NCBI RefSeq assembly: GCF_000348945.1
Contig: NZ_AOCK01000007.1
Coordinates: forward strand, 180,786 to 244,785
Origin: Paeniglutamicibacter gangotriensis Lz1y
Lineage (GTDB): Bacteria; Actinomycetota; Actinomycetes; Actinomycetales; Micrococcaceae
Reading direction: 5' to 3'
Length of the DNA stretch: 64,000 bases
A model generated the notes under the pieces. That model searched no databases and had not been told where the DNA came from. It was given only the letters and a program-made list of their open reading frames with translations. The position numbers were made by a program, and so were the translations under genes. This document shows positions 8,542 through 16,242 of the stretch, piece after piece (the stretch's first letter is position 1; every line of letters starts with the position of its first letter).

Positions 8542-11500
8542 ATGGGCCACGGATTATTCATCCGGTTGTCATCGCCCTCGCTGGGCCACGCGGTGCTCCT
8601 TGAAGTGGAGGCCGCCGAGCCGGTCAGCGGGGCCGGTCTGGCCGCGGCGTTGGCTAGGCATTGGCCCGGACAGCACTGGTTTTCCGGGACCGTCGCGCTG
8701 GAATCCATGGCGCGGCTTCCCCTGCAGGGTCGGTTGCTGTTGGGTGATGCGCCGATGGGTGAGGGCTCCGGGTCGCAGACGGTCAACGGGGTAGATCCTG
8801 CCGTGCTGGTGGTCTTGCGCGGCCCGGACCCCGGCGGACGGCTTCCGCTGCACCGCGGGGTGTGGGCGCTGGGCCGCGGCGACGTCGATCTGCCCATTGG
8901 TGACCTGTTGCTCTCACGCCGTCACGCGCTGGTGCGTGTTGATGGCACCTCCATCGTGCTCAGTGACGAGGGTTCGGCCAACGGACTGTGGTTCGCCCGG
9001 ACGCCCATCGTGCATCGCCGTCTGCTCATTGGTGACGTCTTTGGGGCCGGAGAAAGCCTGCTGGGGGTGCTCCCGCCGGCAGGACTCGGGACCGGGCATT
9101 CCCGCTGGCCGTGGGACAAGTTGCCGATCGATGCACCGGAGCCCGGAAGCAGGCTGGCCACGATGCTCGTCGGTGCACTGGCACCACTGGGTCTCGGGGT
9201 GGGCCTGTTCCTGCTGACGCACAGCGTGTTCTTTCTGGCGTTCTGCGCGTTGTCGGTACTGACCGGTGGCTTGCCGGCGGTGGCGGCGCTGCGCGCCCGA
9301 AAGGTATTTCGGCGGGCCTGGGTGCGGGCCACCGTGGCCGATATGAAGCGCCGCGCGGACGGCGCACCGCCGGTGGGTGCGGTGGCTGCCGGGTTGGCGG
9401 CATCAGTCGGCGTGGATCCGGCTGGCCTGCCGCCGATGGTGGTCGGGCACGGGAGGCTTGCCGCGTGGTTGTGTACGACTTCCGGTGCCGAACCGCCCGA
9501 GGTTAAACCGCGCCGGGTCTCAGGCTCAGCTCTCCGTGCTGGGGCGGGCCGGCGGAGCAACGTGAAGATCGCCGAGGGTGAGGCGACGGCGCCGGGGATG
9601 CCGGCCGATGCCGCAACCCCGCCGGAGCCTGGCATCATTGCCGATTCCCCGGTGGCGTTATCACTCGGCGATGGCTCCACGGTGTGGTTTCCGGGGCCGG
9701 CGCAGGTATGGGGCCCGGTGCTGCGCGCGGTGCTGGTCCGTTGGCTGCCGCTGCTGAACCAGGGTTCCTTGCGTGTGGTCGTGGTGGGGCCCGCAGGGTT
9801 CCTACCGGCCGAGTTCGCGATGCTTCGCGGAGTCCTGGTGCTTGAAGGCGGGCAGCAGATCCCCGCCGACGGCGCACCGACGATCGTGATGGTCCTGCGC
9901 ACCGACGAGCGCGGCGCCCTTCTGCGGCCCGAACAGGCGGCGGGGCCTGCCGGTGCAACGACGTGGTTATGCTGCGGAGGCCCGGAGCCTGCTCAGCCGG
10001 CAGGAATCCGCGTGGACTGCAGCAATCACCGGGTGCTGCTGGAACCCTCCGGGTGCCGGGAGAATCCGTGGCTGCTGCGGGTCCCTGCGGTCGTGGACGC
10101 TGCCACCGCAGGTGCCGCGCGCCGGGCCCGGCGCACTGCGCCGCATCAGGAATCCAGCGGGAGCGGGCCACGGGAGCGAGGCCGGGGTGCGGATGCGGGC
10201 CAAGGCGCTGGCTCAAGCACAGCCACCACACTGAAGGTGGAGCCCGAGGGAATCAGCCTGCAGGTCCTGGCCCGGGCCATCCAGCGGATCCTCGAGAGCA
10301 CCGCCCAGACGGCCACCTCCGTCCTTGGCGCGCCGGATGACGACGAGCAAGCGAGCGCCGCAGCGGCATCCGGGTCCACCTTCCCGGCTGCGCTGGCGCT
10401 GGTCGGGGACACCGAGGCCGGCCCACTGCGGGTGGATCTGGACGCCGACGGACCACATTTCCTGGTCGCAGGGACCACCGGGTCGGGCAAGTCCGAGTTG
10501 CTGCGGTCCTGGGTGCTGGGCCTGGGGTTAGGGCTTGGACCCGACGAACTGGCGTTCATGCTGGTGGACTTTAAGGGCGGAGCGACGCTGGCACCGCTGG
10601 CGCCGATGCCGCACGTCCAGCTGTTCGTGTCCGATCTGGATGCGGCGGCCGGCGAGCGGCTGCTGGAGCTGCTGGGTCACGAATTACGCAGGCGTGAGAC
10701 GTTCCTGGCCCGGCACGCGGCCACCGACCACCGCGACTACCTGCGCTCACGCTCCCCCGAGGATCCTCCGTTGCCCCGGCTGGTGGTGGTCATCGATGAG
10801 TTCCGAGTCTTCGCCAGCGAGCTGCCCGATGCCCTGGAACGTGTCATCCACATCGCCACGGTGGGGCGTTCGTTGGGGATCCATTTGGTGTTGAGCACAC
10901 AGCGGCCGGCCGGCACCGTCAGTGCCCCGTTGCGGGCCAACATCGGCTCGGTGATCGCGTTGCGCACCATCGGGGAGTCCGAATCCAATGACCTGATTGG
11001 TTCACCGCTGGCTGCCGGGCTCGATCCGGGGCTTCCGGGCATCGCGTATTTCCGCCATGGCGGAGCTGCCCCGGTGAAGTTCCGGGCCCGAGTCAATGCA
11101 CGGCCCAGCATCCCCGCCCTGCTCAGGGCTCGCGGTGGCACGCTGGCCCAGGTCCTGTTTACCGAGTTGCTGACGGACGAGGGCGGCGCGGCCGGACGGG
11201 ACCCGGCAGAGCCCGGGTCGGATGCCGAATTGGCGTCCCAGGTACAACGGGTCATTGGACGCCACCAGAAGATCGAGCCGGCCGGAAACCCGTTCTCCGC
11301 GGCGCTTCCCGCACAACTGCCGGGAATTGGGCGGTCAGTGGCCCGGCAGCTGCCGGCCGGCCGGGGCATCGTTGGCTTGCTGGATCGGGTGCAGCTATCC
11401 TCGGCCAGCGCCCTGGTCTTTGATCCGCGCGCCACCCCGCGGTTGCTGGCTTGTGGGCTGCCGTCTTCGGGCATCGAGCGGATCCCTGAATTGTTGCTGC

Positions 11501-12672
11501 ATGCGATCAGCCGGGGATCCTTCACCATGCCGGCCTTCCTGCTGGACGGAAACGGGACCCAATCCCGGTTGCGTGGGCATCCGGTGCTGCGCGGTTACTT
11601 CGGACCCGGGGACACCTGGCGCATTAACGAGTTGCTGCTGCAGCTGGGCGATCCACGCATCACCGATCCGGTGCTGCTCATCGTCTGTGGCCTCGGTGGC
11701 TGGGCCCAGTCGTTGGAAGCCGGAACATTGATGCGGTTGGAGGCGATGCTCACCGTCTTTGCGCGTACCGCCGCCGAGGCCGGGCGTGCGCTGGTGATCT
11801 GCGGGGACCGCGAGCTGGCCGGTTCCCGTGCCGCCTCACTGTGCGAGACCCGCTGGTACTTTCCGCGCGGCGCCGGCCCCGAACTGCTCATGGGATGGCC
11901 CCGCCTGCGCAGGATCGCCTCGCATGCAGGACGCGGGGTGTTGTTGGGTCCGGACGAACCCGAGCGGGGCACCGAATTCCAGTTGCTTGACGACGCCGCG
12001 AGGTTGCCACTGCCCGCGGGCCCGGCACCGGATCATTGGCTGCGCTCCGTACCGCTGCCCGGTGTCCTCCTGCCCGCTGACCTCGACGCGGCCGATTCAC
12101 ACCTGCTTCTGGCCGATTCGATCGAGGGTGGCCTGGCACCGGGCTTGCGGGTGGGGGTCTGCGGACCCGATAACCGGGAGTTCATCTGGTCGCCGGGTCC
12201 CTGCGGCATCGTGCTCGGCCATGAGGGGGCGGGGAAGGGTGCATTACTGGCCCATCTGGCGGTGCTGACGGGAAGCGCACCGGGGCACACCGTATACCTG
12301 CGGCTGCACGACGAGTTGCCGGTGCAGGCCGAGAACTTCTTGGAGCTGCACCCCGGGGTCGCACGGGTGCTGGTGGAGCGCGCGGATGTGCGTGTGGCTC
12401 GTGCCTCGCGGGCCGTGGAGATACTTCTGGGGGCCGGACTACAGGTTGTCCTGAGCGCGGAGCCGGGCCCACGCCTACTCTTTGAACTGGGCCTCACCGC
12501 GGCGGTGCGCGACCAACGCTCATTCCTGGTGTTGGATCCGCAGTTCGGGGCCGATTCCGACCCCAGCGGATTGAGGTTTCCTCCGGCCGGCGAAAGCGTC
12601 CCGGGGCGGGCGCTGGTGTTGGACCGCGGCACACTGCGCCAAATTCAGTGTGTCGACGGCTTCGCTTCGTGA
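8542..12672 (+). CDS. FHA-domain FtsK/SpoIIIE ATPase, EssC/EccC-like
   Basis: A 1376-residue membrane ATPase. An FHA-type domain lies at about residues 105-165 (GRGDVDLP, LLSRRHALV, GSANGLWF). Two membrane helices follow near 205-250. The first FtsK-like domain is canonical: Walker A GTTGSGKS near 645, FKGGA near 675 and Walker B VVVIDEF near 750. Two more domains have degenerate P-loops (GLPSSGIE near 970 and GHEGAGKG near 1225). FHA, two TM and three ATPase modules is the layout of EssC/YukBA of Firmicutes type VII secretion; actinobacterial EccC lacks the FHA part. No WXG100, EccB, EccD or MycP gene is nearby. The start was chosen at an ATG (MGHGLFIRL) with GAGGCAGG upstream. Its function is unknown; translocation of a protein substrate is the best guess. 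Confidence 0.85.
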   Translation: MGHGLFIRLSSPSLGHAVLLEVEAAEPVSGAGLAAALARHWPGQHWFSGTVALESMARLPLQGRLLLGDAPMGEGSGSQTVNGVDPAVLVVLRGPDPGGRLPLHRGVWALGRGDVDLPIGDLLLSRRHALVRVDGTSIVLSDEGSANGLWFARTPIVHRRLLIGDVFGAGESLLGVLPPAGLGTGHSRWPWDKLPIDAPEPGSRLATMLVGALAPLGLGVGLFLLTHSVFFLAFCALSVLTGGLPAVAALRARKVFRRAWVRATVADMKRRADGAPPVGAVAAGLAASVGVDPAGLPPMVVGHGRLAAWLCTTSGAEPPEVKPRRVSGSALRAGAGRRSNVKIAEGEATAPGMPADAATPPEPGIIADSPVALSLGDGSTVWFPGPAQVWGPVLRAVLVRWLPLLNQGSLRVVVVGPAGFLPAEFAMLRGVLVLEGGQQIPADGAPTIVMVLRTDERGALLRPEQAAGPAGATTWLCCGGPEPAQPAGIRVDCSNHRVLLEPSGCRENPWLLRVPAVVDAATAGAARRARRTAPHQESSGSGPRERGRGADAGQGAGSSTATTLKVEPEGISLQVLARAIQRILESTAQTATSVLGAPDDDEQASAAAASGSTFPAALALVGDTEAGPLRVDLDADGPHFLVAGTTGSGKSELLRSWVLGLGLGLGPDELAFMLVDFKGGATLAPLAPMPHVQLFVSDLDAAAGERLLELLGHELRRRETFLARHAATDHRDYLRSRSPEDPPLPRLVVVIDEFRVFASELPDALERVIHIATVGRSLGIHLVLSTQRPAGTVSAPLRANIGSVIALRTIGESESNDLIGSPLAAGLDPGLPGIAYFRHGGAAPVKFRARVNARPSIPALLRARGGTLAQVLFTELLTDEGGAAGRDPAEPGSDAELASQVQRVIGRHQKIEPAGNPFSAALPAQLPGIGRSVARQLPAGRGIVGLLDRVQLSSASALVFDPRATPRLLACGLPSSGIERIPELLLHAISRGSFTMPAFLLDGNGTQSRLRGHPVLRGYFGPGDTWRINELLLQLGDPRITDPVLLIVCGLGGWAQSLEAGTLMRLEAMLTVFARTAAEAGRALVICGDRELAGSRAASLCETRWYFPRGAGPELLMGWPRLRRIASHAGRGVLLGPDEPERGTEFQLLDDAARLPLPAGPAPDHWLRSVPLPGVLLPADLDAADSHLLLADSIEGGLAPGLRVGVCGPDNREFIWSPGPCGIVLGHEGAGKGALLAHLAVLTGSAPGHTVYLRLHDELPVQAENFLELHPGVARVLVERADVRVARASRAVEILLGAGLQVVLSAEPGPRLLFELGLTAAVRDQRSFLVLDPQFGADSDPSGLRFPPAGESVPGRALVLDRGTLRQIQCVDGFAS

Positions 12673-12719
12673 CCTTGCGATGCGCTGTCCGGGTCCGGAG
12701 GTCGTTCCTCCAATTCGGT

Positions 12720-13148
12720 TCAGGAGCTCTCGGATCTCGGCCGGTCGCCCAGGAACGCTGTGGTACGCGGGTCGAAGAGCAGCACCACGATCAGTGCTGC
12801 GGGCACTAGCCAGAGCCAGGCCATCGCCGGGTCGGTCTGGAAGTACGGAATGGCCAGGATGATCTGGAAGATCTGCCACATCAGTGCCGCGGCACGGGTC
12901 CAGGCCCGGGCACGGAAGAAGTGGTGGGCAACGAGCAGTTGCCAAACGCCGCCGACGATGATCAGCAACAGCATGAAAATCCGCGCGCCCATGCCCAGAG
13001 GGCCGGCCTCACCCAGCTGCAGGGCATAGGTGAATGCGTAGGCAAGCACCGCCAAGCCTTCGATGACCAGCAGTGCCGAAATGAAAAGCACCGACATCGG
13101 GCGAGGGGTCGCGGAACGGCTGGACTGGGGCATTGGCTGGCTCTTCAC
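12720..13148 (-). CDS. Small integral membrane protein, unknown function
   Basis: A 142-residue protein with four predicted membrane helices (near residues 18-40, 55-75, 83-103 and 108-128) and a short charged C-terminus ending DRPRSESS. I do not recognise a family motif. The start could also be the methionine at residue 6 (13133). It is convergent with the EssC-like gene, leaving only 47 bases between the stops, and divergent from whiB1. Codon use is typical of the window, so it is probably a real gene. Confidence 0.75.
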   Translation of the reverse strand: MKSQPMPQSSRSATPRPMSVLFISALLVIEGLAVLAYAFTYALQLGEAGPLGMGARIFMLLLIIVGGVWQLLVAHHFFRARAWTRAAALMWQIFQIILAIPYFQTDPAMAWLWLVPAALIVVLLFDPRTTAFLGDRPRSESS

Positions 13149-13472
13149 CCCCCAAATCTAGTACGGGCCGATGCCTTGGAGCCAAAGCGAGGGCAGCGAA
13201 GCTGTGACAAAGCCCCCCCAACAAGTCTAAAAAGACCCTTGTCGCTACGGGGTAAACCTGTTACTCCCGAGGAAAAAGCGGGCCCTTGTGACTAAGCACT
13301 CAAGGAAGCGGAGGTATTTGCAACACAGGACCCTTGTTTACGTGAACGTAACATGAAAACCTTGTTAGGCAGTCGTTCGAGTATGTCTTTTACTTGACGC
13401 ATTGCTTATTGACCGGGTTATTGTTCCGGTCGACCCCCTCACTTTTCCTACCCCCAAGGAGCAACAACAAGC
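13149..13472 (+). other. whiB1 upstream region
   Basis: 324 bases without a gene upstream of whiB1. It is less GC-rich than its surroundings. A candidate promoter is TTGACG (13394-13399) with TATTGT (13419-13424), spacing 19, but it is weak. A perfect palindrome is listed separately. The long leader suggests that whiB1 expression is controlled here. Confidence 0.45.
13338..13351. promoter_or_regulatory. Candidate operator: perfect palindrome TTACGTGAACGTAA
   Basis: TTACGT and ACGTAA form a perfect 6-base inverted repeat around GA. It lies 122 bases upstream of the whiB1 start and about 42 bases upstream of the candidate -35 box, a typical place for an activator or repressor site. The binding protein is unknown. 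It does not match the CRP consensus described for mycobacterial whiB1. Confidence 0.4.
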
Positions 13473-13721
13473 ATGGATTGGCGTAGCCGCGCGGCTTGTC
13501 TGGACAAGGACCCGGAACTATTTTTCCCGGTAGGGAACACGGGTCCGGCCCTTCTCCAGATCGAAGAAGCCAAGAGTGTCTGCCGGCGGTGCCCCGTTGT
13601 GGACACCTGCTTGGCTTGGGCCATCGAGTCCGGCCAAGATGCCGGTGTCTGGGGCGGTATGAGCGAAGACGAGCGTCGGGCGCTGAAGCGTCGGGCAGCA
13701 AGGGCCCGTCGGGCCTCCTAG
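13473..13721 (+). CDS. whiB1: WhiB-family iron-sulfur transcription factor WhiB1 (WblE)
   Basis: An 82-residue Wbl protein, MDWRSRAACLDKDPE onward, nearly superimposable on mycobacterial WhiB1 and Streptomyces WblE. The four [4Fe-4S] ligands are C9, C37, C40 and C46 (spacing C-x2-C-x5-C). The GVWGG turn (residues 58-62) is followed by the basic tail RRALKRRAARARRAS, the DNA-contacting region. WhiB1 is essential in mycobacteria, binds the housekeeping sigma factor, and responds to nitric oxide through its cluster. AAGGAG lies 11 bases upstream of the ATG. It is monocistronic, with a hairpin downstream. Confidence 0.96.
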   Translation: MDWRSRAACLDKDPELFFPVGNTGPALLQIEEAKSVCRRCPVVDTCLAWAIESGQDAGVWGGMSEDERRALKRRAARARRAS

Positions 13722-13740
13722 TCTCCACGTGATGTCCCAC

Positions 13741-13792
13741 AGCACATTTTGATGAGGGGTCGGTTCTTGATTGAACCGGCCCCTCATGTGCT
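13741..13792 (+). terminator. Hairpin terminator after whiB1
   Basis: ATGAGGGGTCGGTTC and GAACCGGCCCCTCAT pair around TTGATT. Outer bases AGCACA and TGTGCT extend the stem past a 5-base bulge. There is no clear T-run after the stem on the plus strand, so this may be a hairpin-only terminator, which is common in high-GC Actinobacteria. Confidence 0.65.
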
Positions 13793-13890
13793 GGGCGGGC
13801 ACCACCTAGGCAAGGCGGGACGAGGCGCAACAAGCCCCCGCCCCGTGTTGCACACTCCCATTACCATCTACCACTGGTTACGATCGATAA

Positions 13891-16080
13891 GTGACAGCGC
13901 CACACACTGACCCCCGCATAGGCACGACTCTCGATGCACGCTATCGACTCGACGCCCGCATCGCCGACGGCGGCATGTCCACCGTCTACCGGGCCATGGA
14001 CGTGCGCCTGCACCGCACCGTCGCGGTGAAGATCCTGCACGCGCATATGGCCTCGGACCCCGCGGTGCTCGAGCGTTTCGAAGCCGAAGCGATCATCTCC
14101 GCCGGTCTGACCCACGACAACATCGTGGGCATCCGCGACCACCATGTCTCGGGATCCACCGCCTACTTGGTGATGGAGTACGTGCGCGGGCTGAACCTGA
14201 GCCAATCGCTGAAGTCCCGCGGCCGCTATACCCCGCGCCAGGCGCTGGTGGTGCTCCAAGCGATCTGCACCGGGTTGTCCGTCGCGCACGAGGCAGGCAT
14301 CGTGCACCGCGACATGAAGCCAGCCAATGTGTTGATTTCCGACGAGGGGCGCATCAAGGTCGCGGACTTCGGGCTGGCTCGCGCGGCCTCCGCCCACACC
14401 AATGCCACCAACTTCTTTGGCACCGCCGCCTACATCTCCCCCGAGCTGGCCAAGGGCGATCCGTCCGATGAGCGCAGCGACATCTATGCCGTGGGCATCA
14501 TCGCCTACGAGCTGCTCACCGGGCGCCAGCCCTTCACCGCGGAGAGCGCCTACGGGCTCGCGTTCAAGCACATCAACGACGACGTCCCGGCGCCCTCGGC
14601 CATCGTCCCCGGGCTCTCCAGTGAGCTCGACGAGCTGGTGGCCTATTGCACCAACAAGGATCCGGAGGACCGGCCGCAGAATGCGTCCTTCCTGCTCAGC
14701 GATCTGAAGCAGATCCACGATTCGCTTCCGCCGGCCCAGCTAGATCTGGGTTCGGAGATTCTGGGCGGACTCCGCGATCTGATCCCGCCGGCCACCAGCG
14801 CGCACACCACCGTGCATGAAGCCCTCGCCCAGGCCCAAGAATACCGCGATTCCGCCGCCGCGCGCAGCGACGGTGCTGAAGATGCTACCCGTGCCTTGGG
14901 TGGCCCTGGTCCCGAGGCTGCCGATGAGGACCCGTCCCAAGAGGTGACCCGTGCCCTAGGCGCCGGCGGGGAGCACACCACCGTGCTGCCCGGCGGCGAT
15001 CACACCCAGGTGTTCGACGGATCCCAGAGCGCAGCGACGGCCGGCGCCAGCCACACCCAGGCGCTGAGTGTGCCCCCGCATCAGCACGCACAGGCCCCGA
15101 CCTCCGCCCGGCAGGCCAAGAAGCAGGCCAAGGCCGCTGAGCTCGCCTGGCGGAAAGACGCGCAGATTCCCACGCACGAGCTGGCCCCGCGCACTCCGAC
15201 ACGGCGCAAGTGGCTGCTGGGTGTTGGACTGGTGCTGCTGGCAGCACTGATTGCCGCGGTGTCGCTGTTCTTCGGCATGGGTCCCGGAGCGAACATCCAG
15301 ATTCCGCTGCTCACCGGAAGCACTGCCAGCCAGGCGGTCGGGAAACTGGGAGATGCCGGAGTTCAGGCGGATACTCGCGAAGTGTTTGACGGGAAGATCG
15401 AGCGGGGCCTCGTGGTTGGAAGTGAACCTGCCGCCGGGGAAACAATCCGTCGATTTCAAGGTCTGACCCTCCTGGTGTCCAAGGGACCCGAGCTTTTTGC
15501 CGTCCCGAATCTGAGCGGCCGCAAGCTGGCCGAGGCCCAGGCCGACCTTAAGACCGCGAACCTTGCCGCCGGAAAGACCAGCACAAAGCACTCCGAAGAG
15601 CTCGCCAAGGGCGTGGTGCTCAGCCAAGACCCCGGATCCGGGGAGAAGCTGCGCCGCGGCAGCAAGGTCTCGTTGGTTGTTTCGCTCGGACCGGCCCCCG
15701 TCGAGGTGCCCTCGTTGGCAGCGATGAGTGCGAAGCAGGCCGATGCTGCGCTGAAGAAGGTGGGGCTGAAGGGGAAGAACGCCGGCAAGGAATATAGCTC
15801 CACGGTGCCCTCCGGGCAGGTCTCATCGCAGAAACCGGCCAGCGGGCAGCTGGAACGCGGGTCAACGGTCGAATATGTTGTTTCCCGCGGTCCGAAGATG
15901 ATTGAGGTTCCCAGCGTGCAGGGCAGGCAGCTGGCCGAGGCGCGCAAGGAACTTGAGGCGTTGGGCTTCAAGGTCGAGGTCGAGGAGTTCCTCGGCGGGT
16001 TCTTCGGCACCGTGCGTTCCCAGTCCCCCGACGGCGGAAGCGCCGAGGAGGGTTCCACGATCAAGCTCGTGGTGGTCTAG
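13891..16080 (+). CDS. pknL: PASTA-domain Ser/Thr protein kinase PknL
   Basis: A 729-residue membrane kinase. The kinase domain covers about residues 15-280, with the Gly-rich loop ADGGMSTVYRA, K47, the catalytic HRDMKPAN (D141) and DFG (D159). A juxtamembrane region of about 150 residues carries repeated Thr-rich motifs (TRALG, TTVLPG, HTQ) that may be phosphorylated. One membrane helix lies at about 441-461. Four PASTA repeats follow outside the membrane and are expected to sense peptidoglycan or lipid II. aroG and plsC downstream match the pknL locus of mycobacteria and corynebacteria; mycobacterial PknL lacks PASTA whereas the corynebacterial protein has them. The start is GTG with no ribosome-binding site; TACGAT ends 6 bases upstream, so the mRNA may be leaderless. 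Confidence 0.93.
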   Translation: MTAPHTDPRIGTTLDARYRLDARIADGGMSTVYRAMDVRLHRTVAVKILHAHMASDPAVLERFEAEAIISAGLTHDNIVGIRDHHVSGSTAYLVMEYVRGLNLSQSLKSRGRYTPRQALVVLQAICTGLSVAHEAGIVHRDMKPANVLISDEGRIKVADFGLARAASAHTNATNFFGTAAYISPELAKGDPSDERSDIYAVGIIAYELLTGRQPFTAESAYGLAFKHINDDVPAPSAIVPGLSSELDELVAYCTNKDPEDRPQNASFLLSDLKQIHDSLPPAQLDLGSEILGGLRDLIPPATSAHTTVHEALAQAQEYRDSAAARSDGAEDATRALGGPGPEAADEDPSQEVTRALGAGGEHTTVLPGGDHTQVFDGSQSAATAGASHTQALSVPPHQHAQAPTSARQAKKQAKAAELAWRKDAQIPTHELAPRTPTRRKWLLGVGLVLLAALIAAVSLFFGMGPGANIQIPLLTGSTASQAVGKLGDAGVQADTREVFDGKIERGLVVGSEPAAGETIRRFQGLTLLVSKGPELFAVPNLSGRKLAEAQADLKTANLAAGKTSTKHSEELAKGVVLSQDPGSGEKLRRGSKVSLVVSLGPAPVEVPSLAAMSAKQADAALKKVGLKGKNAGKEYSSTVPSGQVSSQKPASGQLERGSTVEYVVSRGPKMIEVPSVQGRQLAEARKELEALGFKVEVEEFLGGFFGTVRSQSPDGGSAEEGSTIKLVVV

Positions 16081-16165
16081 GACCGGGCTCCTGCACTTTC
16101 ATCCTGGGCAAGCCCGGGATAGCTGAAGTTCACGCCGCGGCGCAGAGGAAGCAGAGCAGAAATGC

Positions 16166-16218
16166 CGAAGGCCGGGTTATTTTCCCAGTAGCTACCGGGG
16201 GAAATAACCTGGCCTTCG
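16166..16218. terminator. Bidirectional hairpin between pknL and aroG
   Basis: A long inverted repeat: CGAAGGCCGGGTTATTT pairs with AAATAACCTGGCCTTCG around a roughly 17-base centre. It lies between two convergent genes and probably ends transcription from both sides. T-runs are weak on both strands. Confidence 0.75.
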
Positions 16219-16242
16219 TACGTATAAACGGGGCTGTGAGCC

